Below the pieces are notes generated by a model, which saw only the letters and a list, made by a program, of their open reading frames with translations, had not been told where the DNA came from and searched no databases. Source: Leuconostoc rapi (lineage in GTDB: Bacteria; Bacillota; Bacilli; Lactobacillales; Lactobacillaceae). From it: a DNA stretch of 64,000 bases. Position 1 is the first letter of the stretch. Each line of letters opens with the position of its first letter. The stretch lies in assembly GCF_016908715.1 (NCBI RefSeq), contig NZ_JAFBEK010000002.1, forward strand, positions 236,428 to 300,427, read 5' to 3'. A program made the translations under genes and the position numbers. Of the stretch, positions 34,108-45,193 are shown piece after piece.

Positions 34108-35574
34108 ATGACAATTAATTTTTTTGATAATGACTTGACTTCTTTACATAATAAATTAATAAATAAAGAGTTAACGGCTACTGAACTAACACAAGCGACA
34201 TTAGATAATGTTGCGCATACTGATGAACAATTAAATGCTTTTATTTCAACTAACCCAGAAGAAGCGCTGCTACAGGCTAAAAAAATAGACGATGCACATG
34301 ATTTTTCTGATATTTTAACTGGTTTGCCAGTCGGCTTAAAAGATAATTTGGCAACAAATGGTATTCAAACGACTGGTGCTTCGCGTATTTTAGAAGGCTT
34401 CAAACCTGTTTATGATGCGACAGTGGTTAGCAAATTAAACACTGCAGGCGCAGTTTCCGTTGGTAAAACAAACATGGATGAATTTGCCATGGGTGGCTCA
34501 ACAGAAACATCTTACTACAAAAAAACAACCAACGCATGGGATGCGACTAAGGTGCCTGGTGGCTCATCAGGTGGTTCAGCAGCAGCTGTGGCAGGTGGAC
34601 TGGTGCCATTTGCGCTGGGTTCAGATACAGGTGGTTCAATACGTCAACCTGCTGCTTTTAATGGGATTGTTGGGTTGAAACCTACTTACGGCCGTGTATC
34701 TCGTTGGGGCTTGTTTGCGATGGCCTCATCCTTGGATCAAGTGGGGCCATTCACACGTACTGTGAAAGATAATGCCTTGGTTTTAAATACCATTGCTGGT
34801 TTTGACGAAAAAGATTCAACATCTGCTGACCGGGATGTACCAGATTTCACAGCCAAACTAACAGGTAATGTAAAGGGCTTAAAGATTGCTGTGCCTAAAG
34901 AATATTTTGGTGAAGGTATTGATCCCAAGGTAGCTAGCACTGTTAAAGCCGCCATTGCACAACTTGAGGCACTAGGTGCGACGGTTGACGAAGTTAGTTT
35001 GCCACATACGAAATATGGTGTTGCCGCTTATTATATTATTATGTCTTCAGAAGCATCTTCTAACTTACAAAGATATGACGGTGTCCGTTATGGCTTCCGA
35101 GCAGATGATGTTCAAAACTTAGAGGATTTATACGTTAAAACACGCTCTGAAGGTTTTGGGGATGAAGTTAAGCGCCGGATCATGCTTGGCACATTTTCAC
35201 TGTCTGCAGGGGCGTATGATGCTTTCTTTAAAAAAGCAGCCAAAATTAGAACCTTGTTAATCGAAGATTTTAATCGTGTTTTTGCTGATTATGATGTCAT
35301 TGTTGGACCAACAGCGCCAACGGTTGCTTATGGCATAGGTGAAGAAATTGACGACCCCACGGCGATGTATTTAGCTGATGCGTTAACAATTCCAGTTAAC
35401 CTAGCTGGTTTGCCTGGCTTGTCTGTTAATGCCGGATTTGTAGATGGTTTGCCAGTTGGGTTACAGATTATTGGTAAACCATTTGACGAAGCAACTGTTT
35501 ATCAAACAGGCTATGCTTTTGAACAAGCGAGTCGCTTATTTGAACAGTTACCAAAAATTGCTAAAAAATATTAA
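34108..35574 (+). CDS. gatA: Asp-tRNA(Asn)/Glu-tRNA(Gln) amidotransferase subunit A
   Basis: 488-aa amidase that frees ammonia from Gln. Catalytic Lys in [10 protein letters not shown] (~77), the serine cluster [32 protein letters not shown] (~151-182) with both catalytic Ser. Length normal. Supplies ammonia to GatB; provides Gln-tRNA, as in bacteria lacking GlnRS. Confidence 0.96.
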   Translation: MTINFFDNDLTSLHNKLINKELTATELTQATLDNVAHTDEQLNAFISTNPEEALLQAKKIDDAHDFSDILTGLPVGLKDNLATNGIQTTGASRILEGFKPVYDATVVSKLNTAGAVSVGKTNMDEFAMGGSTETSYYKKTTNAWDATKVPGGSSGGSAAAVAGGLVPFALGSDTGGSIRQPAAFNGIVGLKPTYGRVSRWGLFAMASSLDQVGPFTRTVKDNALVLNTIAGFDEKDSTSADRDVPDFTAKLTGNVKGLKIAVPKEYFGEGIDPKVASTVKAAIAQLEALGATVDEVSLPHTKYGVAAYYIIMSSEASSNLQRYDGVRYGFRADDVQNLEDLYVKTRSEGFGDEVKRRIMLGTFSLSAGAYDAFFKKAAKIRTLLIEDFNRVFADYDVIVGPTAPTVAYGIGEEIDDPTAMYLADALTIPVNLAGLPGLSVNAGFVDGLPVGLQIIGKPFDEATVYQTGYAFEQASRLFEQLPKIAKKY

Positions 35575-35580
35575 GCTAAG

Positions 35581-35669
35581 AGGGAGGAAACGCGTGAGGT
35601 AATTGATTATTGGATAACAGGTTTGTTATTTAATAATTATGATCTATGATTGACTTACGCTCTAAAATT
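35581..35669 (+). promoter_or_regulatory. SD-hairpin-start leader of gatB
   Basis: SD AGGGAGG (35581-35587). A long imperfect hairpin: GCGTGAG (35592-35598) with CTTACGC (35654-35660), inner ATTATT/AATAAT and ATAACA/TGTTAT around a short loop. Then 9 nt and ATG 35670, 82 nt from the SD. A two-codon ORF (GTG AGG TAA) sits at the hairpin base. Confidence 0.65.
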
Positions 35670-37109
35670 ATGGCAACAGGAAATTTTGAAACAACGATTG
35701 GTCTTGAAGTCCACGTTGAAATGCAGACAAACTCTAAGCTTATGTCACCTTCACCAGTGCATTACGGTGATAAGCCTAATGAAAATACGAATGTGATTGA
35801 TTTTGGTTACCCGGGTGTTTTACCAGTAGCTAACAAAGGTGCATTAGAATATGGTATGCGTGCTGCGCTTGCTTTGAATGCCACGATTTCACCGTTTATC
35901 CGTTGGGATCGTAAAAACTATTTTTATCCTGATAATCCTAAAGCTTATCAAACAACACAATCACAAACACCGCTTGGTAAAAATGGTTATTTGGATGTGA
36001 CATTGGCTGATGGGACAACAAAACGCATCAGAATTAAAGAACTGCACGTTGAAGAAGATGCTGGTAAGAATACGCATGGCACCGATGGTTATTCTTATGT
36101 TGATTTGAATCGTCAAGGCACACCATTAATTGAAATCGTGTCTGAACCAGACATTGCGTCACCTGATGAAGCTTATGCTTATTTGGAACAATTACGACAA
36201 GCAATTTTGTTTACGGGTATCTCAGAAGCGAAAATGCAAGAAGGTCAGATGCGCGCCGATGTCAATATCTCAATTCGACCATACGGCTCATCTGAATATG
36301 GCACTAAGGTTGAAATGAAGAACATTAACTCGTTTAACTATGTGCGTAATGCCTTAATTTTTGAAGAGAAACGTCAAGCGGAAGTACTGCGTTCTGGTGG
36401 TATTATTCAGCAAGAAACGCGACGCTACAATGAACCAACAAAGTCAACGATATTGATGCGTGTTAAAGAGGGTGCGGATGATTATCGTTATTTCCCAGAA
36501 CCTGATTTGGCACCTGTTGTTATTGATCAAAATTGGATTGATAAAGTTGCGGACGAACTACCAAAATCGGCAGGTGATCGTCAAACAAGTTATGTGTCAA
36601 CCTTAGGTATTGAACGTTATGATGCTGAAGTATTAACACAAACACTCGCTATGTCTGATTTTTATGACGCGACTGTTGCTGCAGGTGCAGATGCAAAGCG
36701 CGCGGCAAACTATTTAATTGGTGATGTGAACGCATTTATGAATAAACATCAAGTTGAGTTGCAAGAGACACAATTGACACCAGAACATTTAGCTGGCATG
36801 ATTAAATTAATTGAATCTGGTACGATTTCAACGAAACAAGCCAAACAAGTCTTTGAAGCAATCATGGCTGGTGAAGAACCAGAAGCCTTTGCTAAAAAGA
36901 ACGGGTTAGTACAAATTAGTGATCCAGAGGTTTTGTTAACGTGGATTACTGAAGTATTGGATAATAATCCACAATCAATTGAAGATTTTAAAGGCGGTAA
37001 GGACCGTGCAACAGGCTATTTGATTGGGCAACTTATGAAAATGTCAAAGGGTCAGGCAAATCCTGGTGTGATGAACAAGTTATTATTAGCTGAATTGGCT
37101 AAACGTTGA
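35670..37109 (+). CDS. gatB: Asp-tRNA(Asn)/Glu-tRNA(Gln) amidotransferase subunit B
   Basis: 479 aa. Starts [18 protein letters not shown], the family N-terminus; the in-frame ATG at 35646 lies inside the leader hairpin and is not used here. Motifs: [32 protein letters not shown] (~85), EEDAGKNTH (~130), [11 protein letters not shown] (~275), C-terminal YqeY-like tail. Transfers ammonia to phosphorylated Glu/Asp-tRNA. Confidence 0.95.
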   Translation: MATGNFETTIGLEVHVEMQTNSKLMSPSPVHYGDKPNENTNVIDFGYPGVLPVANKGALEYGMRAALALNATISPFIRWDRKNYFYPDNPKAYQTTQSQTPLGKNGYLDVTLADGTTKRIRIKELHVEEDAGKNTHGTDGYSYVDLNRQGTPLIEIVSEPDIASPDEAYAYLEQLRQAILFTGISEAKMQEGQMRADVNISIRPYGSSEYGTKVEMKNINSFNYVRNALIFEEKRQAEVLRSGGIIQQETRRYNEPTKSTILMRVKEGADDYRYFPEPDLAPVVIDQNWIDKVADELPKSAGDRQTSYVSTLGIERYDAEVLTQTLAMSDFYDATVAAGADAKRAANYLIGDVNAFMNKHQVELQETQLTPEHLAGMIKLIESGTISTKQAKQVFEAIMAGEEPEAFAKKNGLVQISDPEVLLTWITEVLDNNPQSIEDFKGGKDRATGYLIGQLMKMSKGQANPGVMNKLLLAELAKR

Positions 37110-37145
37110 TTTTCAAGCAGGCATTTGCCTGTGTACATAATTTTT

Positions 37146-37219
37146 AGGAAAGGATCGTGTGGCACGGCAACGTGCTTTGTAGTAATTATTTTTAAGCTAT
37201 TATTACGCCACACTTTAAC
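37146..37219 (+). promoter_or_regulatory. SD-hairpin-start leader of the dagK-like gene
   Basis: SD AGGAAAGGA (37146-37154). Perfect 7-bp base GTGTGGC (37157-37163) / GCCACAC (37207-37213), with inner GTAGTAAT/ATTATTAC. Six nt then ATG 37220. A 12-codon GTG ORF starts at 37157. Confidence 0.65.
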
Positions 37220-38209
37220 ATGAGAGCACGAATTATATACAATCCGACATCGGGTCGTGAGGCCATTAAACGTGAAATGTTGGATATTTTGCGTGTGTAT
37301 GAGCAAGCTGGTTATGAAACATCAGCTTTTGCGACAACACCTGAGCCAATGTCAGCAGCTAAAGAAGCCAAGCGCGCAGCGGAAGCAGGATTTGATTTAA
37401 TTGTTGCGGCTGGTGGTGACGGCACAATTAATGAAGTCGTTAATGGGCTAGCACCACTGGCAAAGCGGCCAATGATGGCGGTTATTCCAGCTGGTACGAC
37501 AAATGATTACGCCCGTGCTTTAAAATTACCACGTGATGAACCTTTAGAATCAGCCAAAATCATTTTTCAGCATGAAACAATTAAAATGGATATTGGTAAA
37601 ATAGATCAGTCAGGCGATACGAAATACTTTATGAACATTGCAGCACTTGGTACGATCAGTGAGGTGACATACGCTGTACCGTCATTGATGAAGTCGTTAT
37701 ATGGTTATCTGGCGTATCTTGTTAAGGGCGCAGAATTAATTACGCGGATCAAGCCAGTTAATGCTAAGGTAACTTATGATGATGGCGAGTATTCTGGGAA
37801 AATATCAATGATCTTTTTAGCCTTAACGAATTCAGTTGGTGGTTTTGAATCAATTGTGCCTGATGCTAAATTGGATGATGGTAAATTCACACTATTAATT
37901 ATTAAAGAATCTAACTTGGCTCAAATTTTACAAATAGTGGCTCAAATGTTAAATGGTGGGAAGCATATTGATAATGCTCACATGATTTACAAAAAGACCA
38001 ACAAAGTTGAAATTACGCCACTAGATGATGACCAGCTAAAGGTCAATTTAGATGGTGAATATGGTGGTGATGCACCAATGCTGTTTACAGATTTACAACA
38101 ACATATTGAGTTTGTGGCTAACCGTTCTGGTATGCCAGAAGCAGCGACAATTTCTGACCAAACTAAACAAAAGTTTGTAGCCGACGTCGAAAAACTCGAC
38201 GTTAAATAA
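37220..38209 (+). CDS. Diacylglycerol kinase-family lipid kinase (DagK/DgkB-like)
   Basis: 329 aa. RARIIYNPTSGREAIKRE at the N-terminus, AAGGDGTINEVVNGLAP (~65-81, nucleotide site intact), IPAGTTNDYARAL (~95-107), and a C-terminal beta domain with DGKFTLLIIK and NLDGEYGG. Gram-positive DgkB phosphorylates diacylglycerol released by lipoteichoic acid synthesis. Follows gatCAB, as in many lactobacilli. Compare the degenerate paralogue at 12837. Confidence 0.92.
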   Translation: MRARIIYNPTSGREAIKREMLDILRVYEQAGYETSAFATTPEPMSAAKEAKRAAEAGFDLIVAAGGDGTINEVVNGLAPLAKRPMMAVIPAGTTNDYARALKLPRDEPLESAKIIFQHETIKMDIGKIDQSGDTKYFMNIAALGTISEVTYAVPSLMKSLYGYLAYLVKGAELITRIKPVNAKVTYDDGEYSGKISMIFLALTNSVGGFESIVPDAKLDDGKFTLLIIKESNLAQILQIVAQMLNGGKHIDNAHMIYKKTNKVEITPLDDDQLKVNLDGEYGGDAPMLFTDLQQHIEFVANRSGMPEAATISDQTKQKFVADVEKLDVK

Positions 38210-38238
38210 AGTTGACAGTGGGTGTCGAAAAACCCAAG

Positions 38239-38293
38239 AAAAGGAGACGTGTTGAAGAATTGATTTTTATTAAATCTTTGACACTAAAACATC
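38239..38293 (+). promoter_or_regulatory. SD-hairpin-start leader of the rlmCD-like gene
   Basis: SD AAGGAGA (38241-38247), 1 nt, GTGT-tg-AAGA (38249-38258) pairing with TCTT-tg-ACAC (38275-38284), 9 nt (TAAAACATC), ATG 38294. A 4-codon GTG ORF starts at the hairpin base. Confidence 0.6.
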
Positions 38294-39688
38294 ATGGCAA
38301 AAGCTAATCGTGTTTACAAAACAGCAGTTCCAGTAACAAAGAACCAAGAAATTGAGGGTGAAGTGATTGACATCACTTATCAAGGTATGGGTGTTGTCAA
38401 AATTGATAATTTTCCTATTTTTGTCATTGACGCTATTCCTGGTGAAGTGATTAAAGTCGGGATAACCAAGGTACTTAAAAACTATGCATTTGGACGCGTC
38501 GTATCACGTATTCAAGAATCTGAAAACCGTGCAGAGCATGTGGATAAAGTCGCCATTACAACGGGAATTGCACCACTAGCAAATCTTAAATATGACGCAC
38601 AGCTAGCATTTAAACAACATCAAATTGAACAGATGTTTAAAAAGGTTAATGTATCCGTTGAAGTTAAACCAACAATTGGCATGGCCGATCCAACCAAATA
38701 CCGTAATAAGGCACAAGTGCCAGTTCAATTGATTAATGGTCGATTAGAAACTGGTTTTTATCGTCGTGGTTCACACAAATTGGTGCCAGTCGAAGATTTT
38801 TATATTCAAGACCCTAAAGTTGATGAAGCAGTAACAGTAACACGTGATATTTTACGTGATTTGGGCCTTTCAGCTTATGATGAAGAAACAAACAAAGGTG
38901 TTGTGCGACACATCATGGCCCGCAGAGGTTATTATTCACATGAATTGATGGTTGTTATTATCACAAACACAAAAAGGTTGCCTGAAGAACAAGAGATTGC
39001 GACACGTTTGCAGGCAAAACTACCCGAATTGAAGAGTTTTATCCACAATATTAATAATCATGATACTAACGTGATTATGGGGCAATGGAACGAAACTATT
39101 TGGGGCGCAGATGAAATCCACGATCAACTGATGGGAAAAGATTTTGTCATCGGACCCAACTCATTTTATCAAGTTAACCCACAAACAACAGCAACATTGT
39201 ACACGTTAGCTGCTGAAAAAGCTGGGCTAAAGAAAACAGACACAGTTGTTGATGCGTATTCTGGTATTGGTACAATTACGTTGTCAATTGCTGATAAAGT
39301 TAAGAAAATTTATGGTGTTGAAGTTGTTGAAGGTGCAGTTGAAGACGCCGAAAAGAATGCTAAAAATAATCATATTGATAATGTTGAATTTGTAACGGCT
39401 GATGCACCAGAGCAGATGGTTAAGTGGGCCGAAGATGGCTTGAAACCAAATGTTGTGTTCGTTGATCCACCACGTAAGGGATTAACAGCTGAATTGATTT
39501 CTGCTGTTAGTGCTATGAAACCAGAAACGTTTGTTTATATTAGTTGTAACCCAGCAACATTAGCACGTGATGCAGTTCAAATTTTGGCAGAAGGGTTTGA
39601 AATTGATGGGGCAGTGCAACCTCTTGATCAATTCCCACAAACCACACATGTGGAAAGTATTACAGTCTTTAAACGTGTAGCAAAGTAA
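38294..39688 (+). CDS. 23S rRNA (uracil-C5)-methyltransferase (RlmCD-like)
   Basis: 464 aa RumA/TrmA-type enzyme: N-terminal TRAM domain (~15-75), SAM-binding VDAYSGIGTITLSIA (~317), FVDPPRKGL (~395) and catalytic Cys in YISCNPATLARD (~415). The FeS Cys cluster of E. coli RlmD is absent, as in Gram-positive homologues. Gram-positive RlmCD methylates U747 and U1939; which sites this one targets is not visible. The ATG lacks a nearby SD. Confidence 0.92.
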   Translation: MAKANRVYKTAVPVTKNQEIEGEVIDITYQGMGVVKIDNFPIFVIDAIPGEVIKVGITKVLKNYAFGRVVSRIQESENRAEHVDKVAITTGIAPLANLKYDAQLAFKQHQIEQMFKKVNVSVEVKPTIGMADPTKYRNKAQVPVQLINGRLETGFYRRGSHKLVPVEDFYIQDPKVDEAVTVTRDILRDLGLSAYDEETNKGVVRHIMARRGYYSHELMVVIITNTKRLPEEQEIATRLQAKLPELKSFIHNINNHDTNVIMGQWNETIWGADEIHDQLMGKDFVIGPNSFYQVNPQTTATLYTLAAEKAGLKKTDTVVDAYSGIGTITLSIADKVKKIYGVEVVEGAVEDAEKNAKNNHIDNVEFVTADAPEQMVKWAEDGLKPNVVFVDPPRKGLTAELISAVSAMKPETFVYISCNPATLARDAVQILAEGFEIDGAVQPLDQFPQTTHVESITVFKRVAK

Positions 39689-39723
39689 ATCGCTATTAAT
39701 TTGTTAAAATTAGTTATAAATAT

Positions 39724-39820
39724 TTGACAAAAATAGGTTAACTCTGTATTATATATTAGGGCTCCCATTTAATGGGACAGACGTTAAAAGCTCCCAAGTT
39801 CATCTTGGGAGCTTTTCTAT
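39724..39820 (+). promoter_or_regulatory. pyrG promoter and CTP-sensing reiterative-transcription attenuator
   Basis: TTGACA (39724-39729), 17 nt, TATTAT (39747-39752). The start is expected at GGGCTCCC (39759-39766). The terminator AAAAGCTCCCAAG (39786-39798) / CTTGGGAGCTTTT (39804-39816) follows. This matches the Bacillus pyrG mechanism: when CTP is low the polymerase stutters at the initial GGGC and adds extra G. The 5' poly-G pairs with the CUCCC of the terminator stem and allows read-through. Confidence 0.85.
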
Positions 39821-39869
39821 TTTAATTTTTCCCCTGAAACTTTGCGAGCGCGGCTGCGCTGAATCATAA

Positions 39870-41492
<1,623 letters not shown>

Positions 41493-41555
41493 TAATATGG
41501 TAATGACACGCGAACGCGTGTTTTTATTTTAGAACAAAATACTTGCATGGCTTGG

Positions 41556-41567
41556 TATAATAGAATT
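41556..41567 (+). promoter_or_regulatory. Extended -10 adjacent to uvrC start (probable leaderless mRNA)
   Basis: TGG-TATAAT (-10 at 41556-41561), 6 nt (AGAATT), ATG 41568. No SD. Best example of the leaderless group. Confidence 0.65.
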
Positions 41568-43361
41568 ATGTTAGCAAATCCTTCAAAACACATTGAACAA
41601 AAACTCGCGTTGCTGCCTGCAGAACCTGGGTCATATCAAATGAAAGACAGAAACGGTAAAATTATTTATGTTGGTAAAGCCAAAAATTTAAAAAACCGTG
41701 TGCGATCTTATTTTAAACAAGATCATGATGGTAAGACGGCGGAATTAGTAGGAAATATTGTTGATTTTGATTTTATTGTGACAAATTCTGATAAAGAAGC
41801 TTTTTTGTTAGAAAATGAATTAATTAAAAAATACAAACCTTATTACAATATTCGCTTAAAATATGGGACCGGCTACCCTTACATCAAAATAACCAAAGAG
41901 CGTAATCCTAAAATGGCTTTGGTTAATGAAGTTAAAAAGGATGGCGGCTTTTATTTTGGACCTTACCCAAACGTCTATGCCGCACAAGAAACATTGCGCT
42001 TTTTAGAAAAAAATTACCCACTAAGACGTTGTAATGGGTATCAAGGTCGCCCATGTCTCTACTATAATATGGGGCAGTGTTTGGGCGCTTGTTGGCAAGA
42101 TGTTTCTGTGGCAAAATATGATGAACAAATTAGCCGTATCAAGCATTTCTTAGATGGCAACACGGCCTCTGTCAAGAAAGTAATTGCTGAAAAAATGCAA
42201 GTAGCAGCGTCAACATTAGAGTTTGAACGTGCCGCTGATTTGAGAGACCAGTTAAAATACATTGACGAAACTGTTGAAAGCCAACGTGTTTTGTCGAAAG
42301 ATACAACACCAAGAGATTTGTTTAATTATTACTTAGATAAAGGCTGGATGACGATTGAAGTTTTCTTTTTAAGACAGGCACGTTTAATTCGGCAATTTAA
42401 ACAAACTTTTTCAGTTGTTGGTTCAGAAGATGAAGAAGTCATTAATTTTATTCAACAATTTTATTCGCAACGCAACATTCAAAAACCACATGAAGTTCTT
42501 GTGCCCAAGGGCATTAATACTGCTGCGCTGGCAGAAATATTAGAAGTACCTGTGCGCATACCTGTGCGCGGGGAAAAACGTGATTTACTTGATTTAGCGA
42601 AAAAAAATGCCCGCATTGCTTTGGAAGAAAAATTTAGGCTGATGCAGCTGAATGAAAAGAAAACAACAGGCGCGATGCGAGAAATCACAGAATCTTTGCA
42701 TATTCCAATGGGCCATCGCATTGAGGCATTTGATCATTCACACACACAAGGCGTTGAAATCGTTAGTGCCATGGTAGTTTTTGATGATGGCGTGCCAAAT
42801 AAAGACTTGTATCGTAAATATAAAATCAAGTCGGTGACACATGCGGATGAATGGTCAGAGACACAAGAAGTGATTCGGCGACGTTACTCACGTATTTTAA
42901 AAGAAGGTGGGGATATGCCAGACCTCATTTTAATGGATGGTGGCGAAATCCAGTTACATGCAGCCAAAGAAGTATTGGTAGATGAATTAGGTTTAACCCA
43001 TGTTCCCATTGCTGCTATGGTTAAAAATGATAAGCATAAAACTGCTGATTTAATTGATGGTAAAACTGGCGATGTGGTGGTTTTAGATAAACAATCAGAA
43101 GGTTTCTTCTTAATTCAACGGGTACAAGAAGAAGTACATCGGTTTGCTATTAATTTTCATCGGCAATTGCGTAGCAAAAATTCGTTAGCATCTCGATTAG
43201 ATACGATTGATGGTGTCGGTCCAAAGACGCGGCAAAAATTACTACGAGAATTTGGATCGTTACCTAAAATTGCAGCTGCATCGGTTACTGAGTTACAAGC
43301 TATTGGTATCAATGAAAAATTAGCACGTGTGATTCATATGAGTTTAAAAGTTGGTGGCTAA
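41568..43361 (+). CDS. uvrC: Excinuclease ABC subunit C
   Basis: 597 aa. GIY-YIG nuclease at the N-terminus (PGSYQMKDRNGKIIYVGKAK, ~15-34), Cys-rich RRCNGYQGRPCLYYNMGQCLGAC (~150-172), UVR motif (~205-235), RNase H-like endonuclease (AFDHSHTQGVEIVSAMVVF, DLILMDGGEIQLHAA), HhH tail. Makes both incisions in nucleotide excision repair. ATG 41568 matches the family start; the upstream in-frame ATG at 41547 lies before the -10 box. Confidence 0.95.
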   Translation: MLANPSKHIEQKLALLPAEPGSYQMKDRNGKIIYVGKAKNLKNRVRSYFKQDHDGKTAELVGNIVDFDFIVTNSDKEAFLLENELIKKYKPYYNIRLKYGTGYPYIKITKERNPKMALVNEVKKDGGFYFGPYPNVYAAQETLRFLEKNYPLRRCNGYQGRPCLYYNMGQCLGACWQDVSVAKYDEQISRIKHFLDGNTASVKKVIAEKMQVAASTLEFERAADLRDQLKYIDETVESQRVLSKDTTPRDLFNYYLDKGWMTIEVFFLRQARLIRQFKQTFSVVGSEDEEVINFIQQFYSQRNIQKPHEVLVPKGINTAALAEILEVPVRIPVRGEKRDLLDLAKKNARIALEEKFRLMQLNEKKTTGAMREITESLHIPMGHRIEAFDHSHTQGVEIVSAMVVFDDGVPNKDLYRKYKIKSVTHADEWSETQEVIRRRYSRILKEGGDMPDLILMDGGEIQLHAAKEVLVDELGLTHVPIAAMVKNDKHKTADLIDGKTGDVVVLDKQSEGFFLIQRVQEEVHRFAINFHRQLRSKNSLASRLDTIDGVGPKTRQKLLREFGSLPKIAAASVTELQAIGINEKLARVIHMSLKVGG

Positions 43362-43481
43362 GGGTGTTTATTTTGCTTAATATCGTTTAAAAGTTACTGA
43401 CTAGCAATATTGCTCGCATGATATCGTATAGTATGTTAAACTAGAGTATTAATCATCGCAAGCTCACCTGTGTGAGCAGAC

Positions 43482-43606
43482 AAGGAGAAAACGCATAACG
43501 AGTTGTTTTGCTGTGTGTATAGATTGGATTAGGGTGGTAGTTATCGCACACTCTACGCCGATTTATGACTTATTTGGCAGTATACAAACCGCTATGTACA
43601 ACGACT
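43482..43606 (+). promoter_or_regulatory. Long SD-to-start leader of obg with nested pairing
   Basis: SD AAGGAGA (43482-43488) is 118 nt from the family start at 43607. Nested arms GTTGT (43502-43506) / ACAAC (43598-43602) and TGTATA/TATACA could bring them together, leaving 4 nt. A weaker alternative is GC-ATAAC with GTTAT-c-GC (43493-43547), which would favour the ATG at 43565. Least certain member of the series. A separate GCTCAC/GTGAGC hairpin precedes the SD (43462-43477). Confidence 0.4.
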
Positions 43607-44926
43607 ATGGCATTCGTAGATCAAGCTGAAATTGAAGTAAAAGCCGGAAAAGGGGGCGATGGTATCGTCTCATTCCGACATGAGAAATTCGAAGCAATGG
43701 GCGGCCCATTTGGTGGGGATGGCGGCCATGGTGGCTCAGTTATTTTTAAAGTTGACGAAGGACTCAGGACATTAATGGACTTTCGTTATAACCGTCATTT
43801 TAAAGCACAGCCAGGTGGCAACGGTGGGACCAAGGGGATGACTGGTGCCTCGTCGAAAGATCGTTATATTAAAGTACCACAGGGAACGACTGTCACAGAT
43901 ACCGAAACAGGCGAAATTTTAGGTGATTTACTTGAAAATGGCCAAGAGTTAGTTGTAGCCAAGGGTGGTCGTGGTGGTCGTGGTAACATTCGTTTTGCGA
44001 CACCTGCCAACCCAGCGCCAGAATTATCTGAAAATGGCGAACCCGGCATTATACGTAATTTGAAGTTAGAGTTAAAGGTTTTGGCAGATGTTGGTTTGGT
44101 GGGCTTCCCATCAGCAGGAAAATCGACTTTACTGTCAGTTGTCTCTAATGCTAAACCAAAAGTTGCTGCCTATCACTTTACAACTTTGTCACCTAACATT
44201 GGTATGGTCCGTTTGGATGACGAACGCGATTTTGTGATGGCTGATTTACCCGGTCTAATTGAAGGCGCTTCGCAAGGTATTGGCTTAGGTTTTCAATTCT
44301 TACGTCATGTTGAACGTACTAAACTTGTGTTGCACTTAGTTGATATGTCTGGAATTGAAGGGACAGACCCTTATACGCAATATCGTAAAATTCTTGACGA
44401 ACTACAACAATATGATGAAACCATTTTGGATCGACCACAAATTGTCGTACCCACAAAAATGGATATGCCTGACTCACCAGAGAATTTAGTTAAATTCCGC
44501 GAGTCAGTCGCAGCTGATTCTGGCTTATCAAGTCAACCAACGATTGCCCCTATTTCGGCATTAACACGAGATGGGGTGCAAAACTTAATGCGTTTAACAG
44601 CCGATATGCTAGCTGATGCACCAGCACCAGAGAGTTACCGCCCAGTGGTAGAAACTGTTGGAAATACCAAAAATTATGACTTCAAACCTGAAAAGCATGA
44701 CTTCACAGTCGAGTGGTCTGAAGAAAGTGAGCAGTGGATTGTTGGTGGTGCAGAAGTTGAAAAATTGTTCTTAATGACAAATATTCAACGAGACGCTACA
44801 ATTATGCGCTTTGGTCGTCAATTACGTCATATGGGCGTTGATGATGCATTACGTCAAGCGGGAGCTAAAGATGGCGATGATGTACGTATCAATGATTCGG
44901 ATTTCGTTTTTGAATTCAGTGATTAA
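43607..44926 (+). CDS. obg: GTPase Obg/CgtA
   Basis: 439 aa. Gly-rich Obg fold ([28 protein letters not shown] to ~158), G domain: [10 protein letters not shown] (G1), [10 protein letters not shown] (G3), PTKMDMP (G4), ISAL (G5), then an OCT domain ([21 protein letters not shown]) to the end. Ribosome-assembly and stress GTPase. ATG 43607 gives the family N-terminus. An upstream in-frame ATG at 43565 would add 14 residues ([14 protein letters not shown]) and cannot be ruled out. Confidence 0.95.
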   Translation: MAFVDQAEIEVKAGKGGDGIVSFRHEKFEAMGGPFGGDGGHGGSVIFKVDEGLRTLMDFRYNRHFKAQPGGNGGTKGMTGASSKDRYIKVPQGTTVTDTETGEILGDLLENGQELVVAKGGRGGRGNIRFATPANPAPELSENGEPGIIRNLKLELKVLADVGLVGFPSAGKSTLLSVVSNAKPKVAAYHFTTLSPNIGMVRLDDERDFVMADLPGLIEGASQGIGLGFQFLRHVERTKLVLHLVDMSGIEGTDPYTQYRKILDELQQYDETILDRPQIVVPTKMDMPDSPENLVKFRESVAADSGLSSQPTIAPISALTRDGVQNLMRLTADMLADAPAPESYRPVVETVGNTKNYDFKPEKHDFTVEWSEESEQWIVGGAEVEKLFLMTNIQRDATIMRFGRQLRHMGVDDALRQAGAKDGDDVRINDSDFVFEFSD

Positions 44927-44945
44927 ACTTAACAATAGCAATGAT

Positions 44946-44990
44946 CAAAAAAGTCTAATGGGACACAATACCGTCAGGCTTTTTTTGATG
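44946..44990 (+). terminator. obg terminator
   Basis: AAAAAAGTCTAATGG pairs imperfectly with CCGTCAGGCTTTTTT (44971-44986). Confidence 0.75.
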
Positions 44991-45103
44991 TAATAATAAC
45001 TAGTTTGTGAATTCTGATAGCTTGATATAGAGATAAACTTCACAATGTTTGACTGGCATTAAAGACGCAAAAAGTGCTATGATATGGTTATTGAATAAAG
45101 TAT

Positions 45104-45193
45104 GGAGGAAATGAGCGACGCAACGCGATCTTGTTTTGTAACATGATGTTGTCATTTCAATGAAGACACGAAACGCAGGCTCTTAACATAAAT
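45104..45193 (+). promoter_or_regulatory. SD-hairpin-start leader of als
   Basis: SD GGAGGAA (45104-45110), hairpin closed by GAGC (45113-45116) / GCTC (45179-45182) with GCG/CGC and CATT/AATG inside, 11 nt, ATG 45194. An 11-codon ORF (ATG 45111) begins at the hairpin base. No SD next to the als ATG. Confidence 0.5.

Noticed and set aside
41547..41567. uvrC start seven codons upstream
   Set aside because: That ATG lies upstream of the -10 box and before the family N-terminus.
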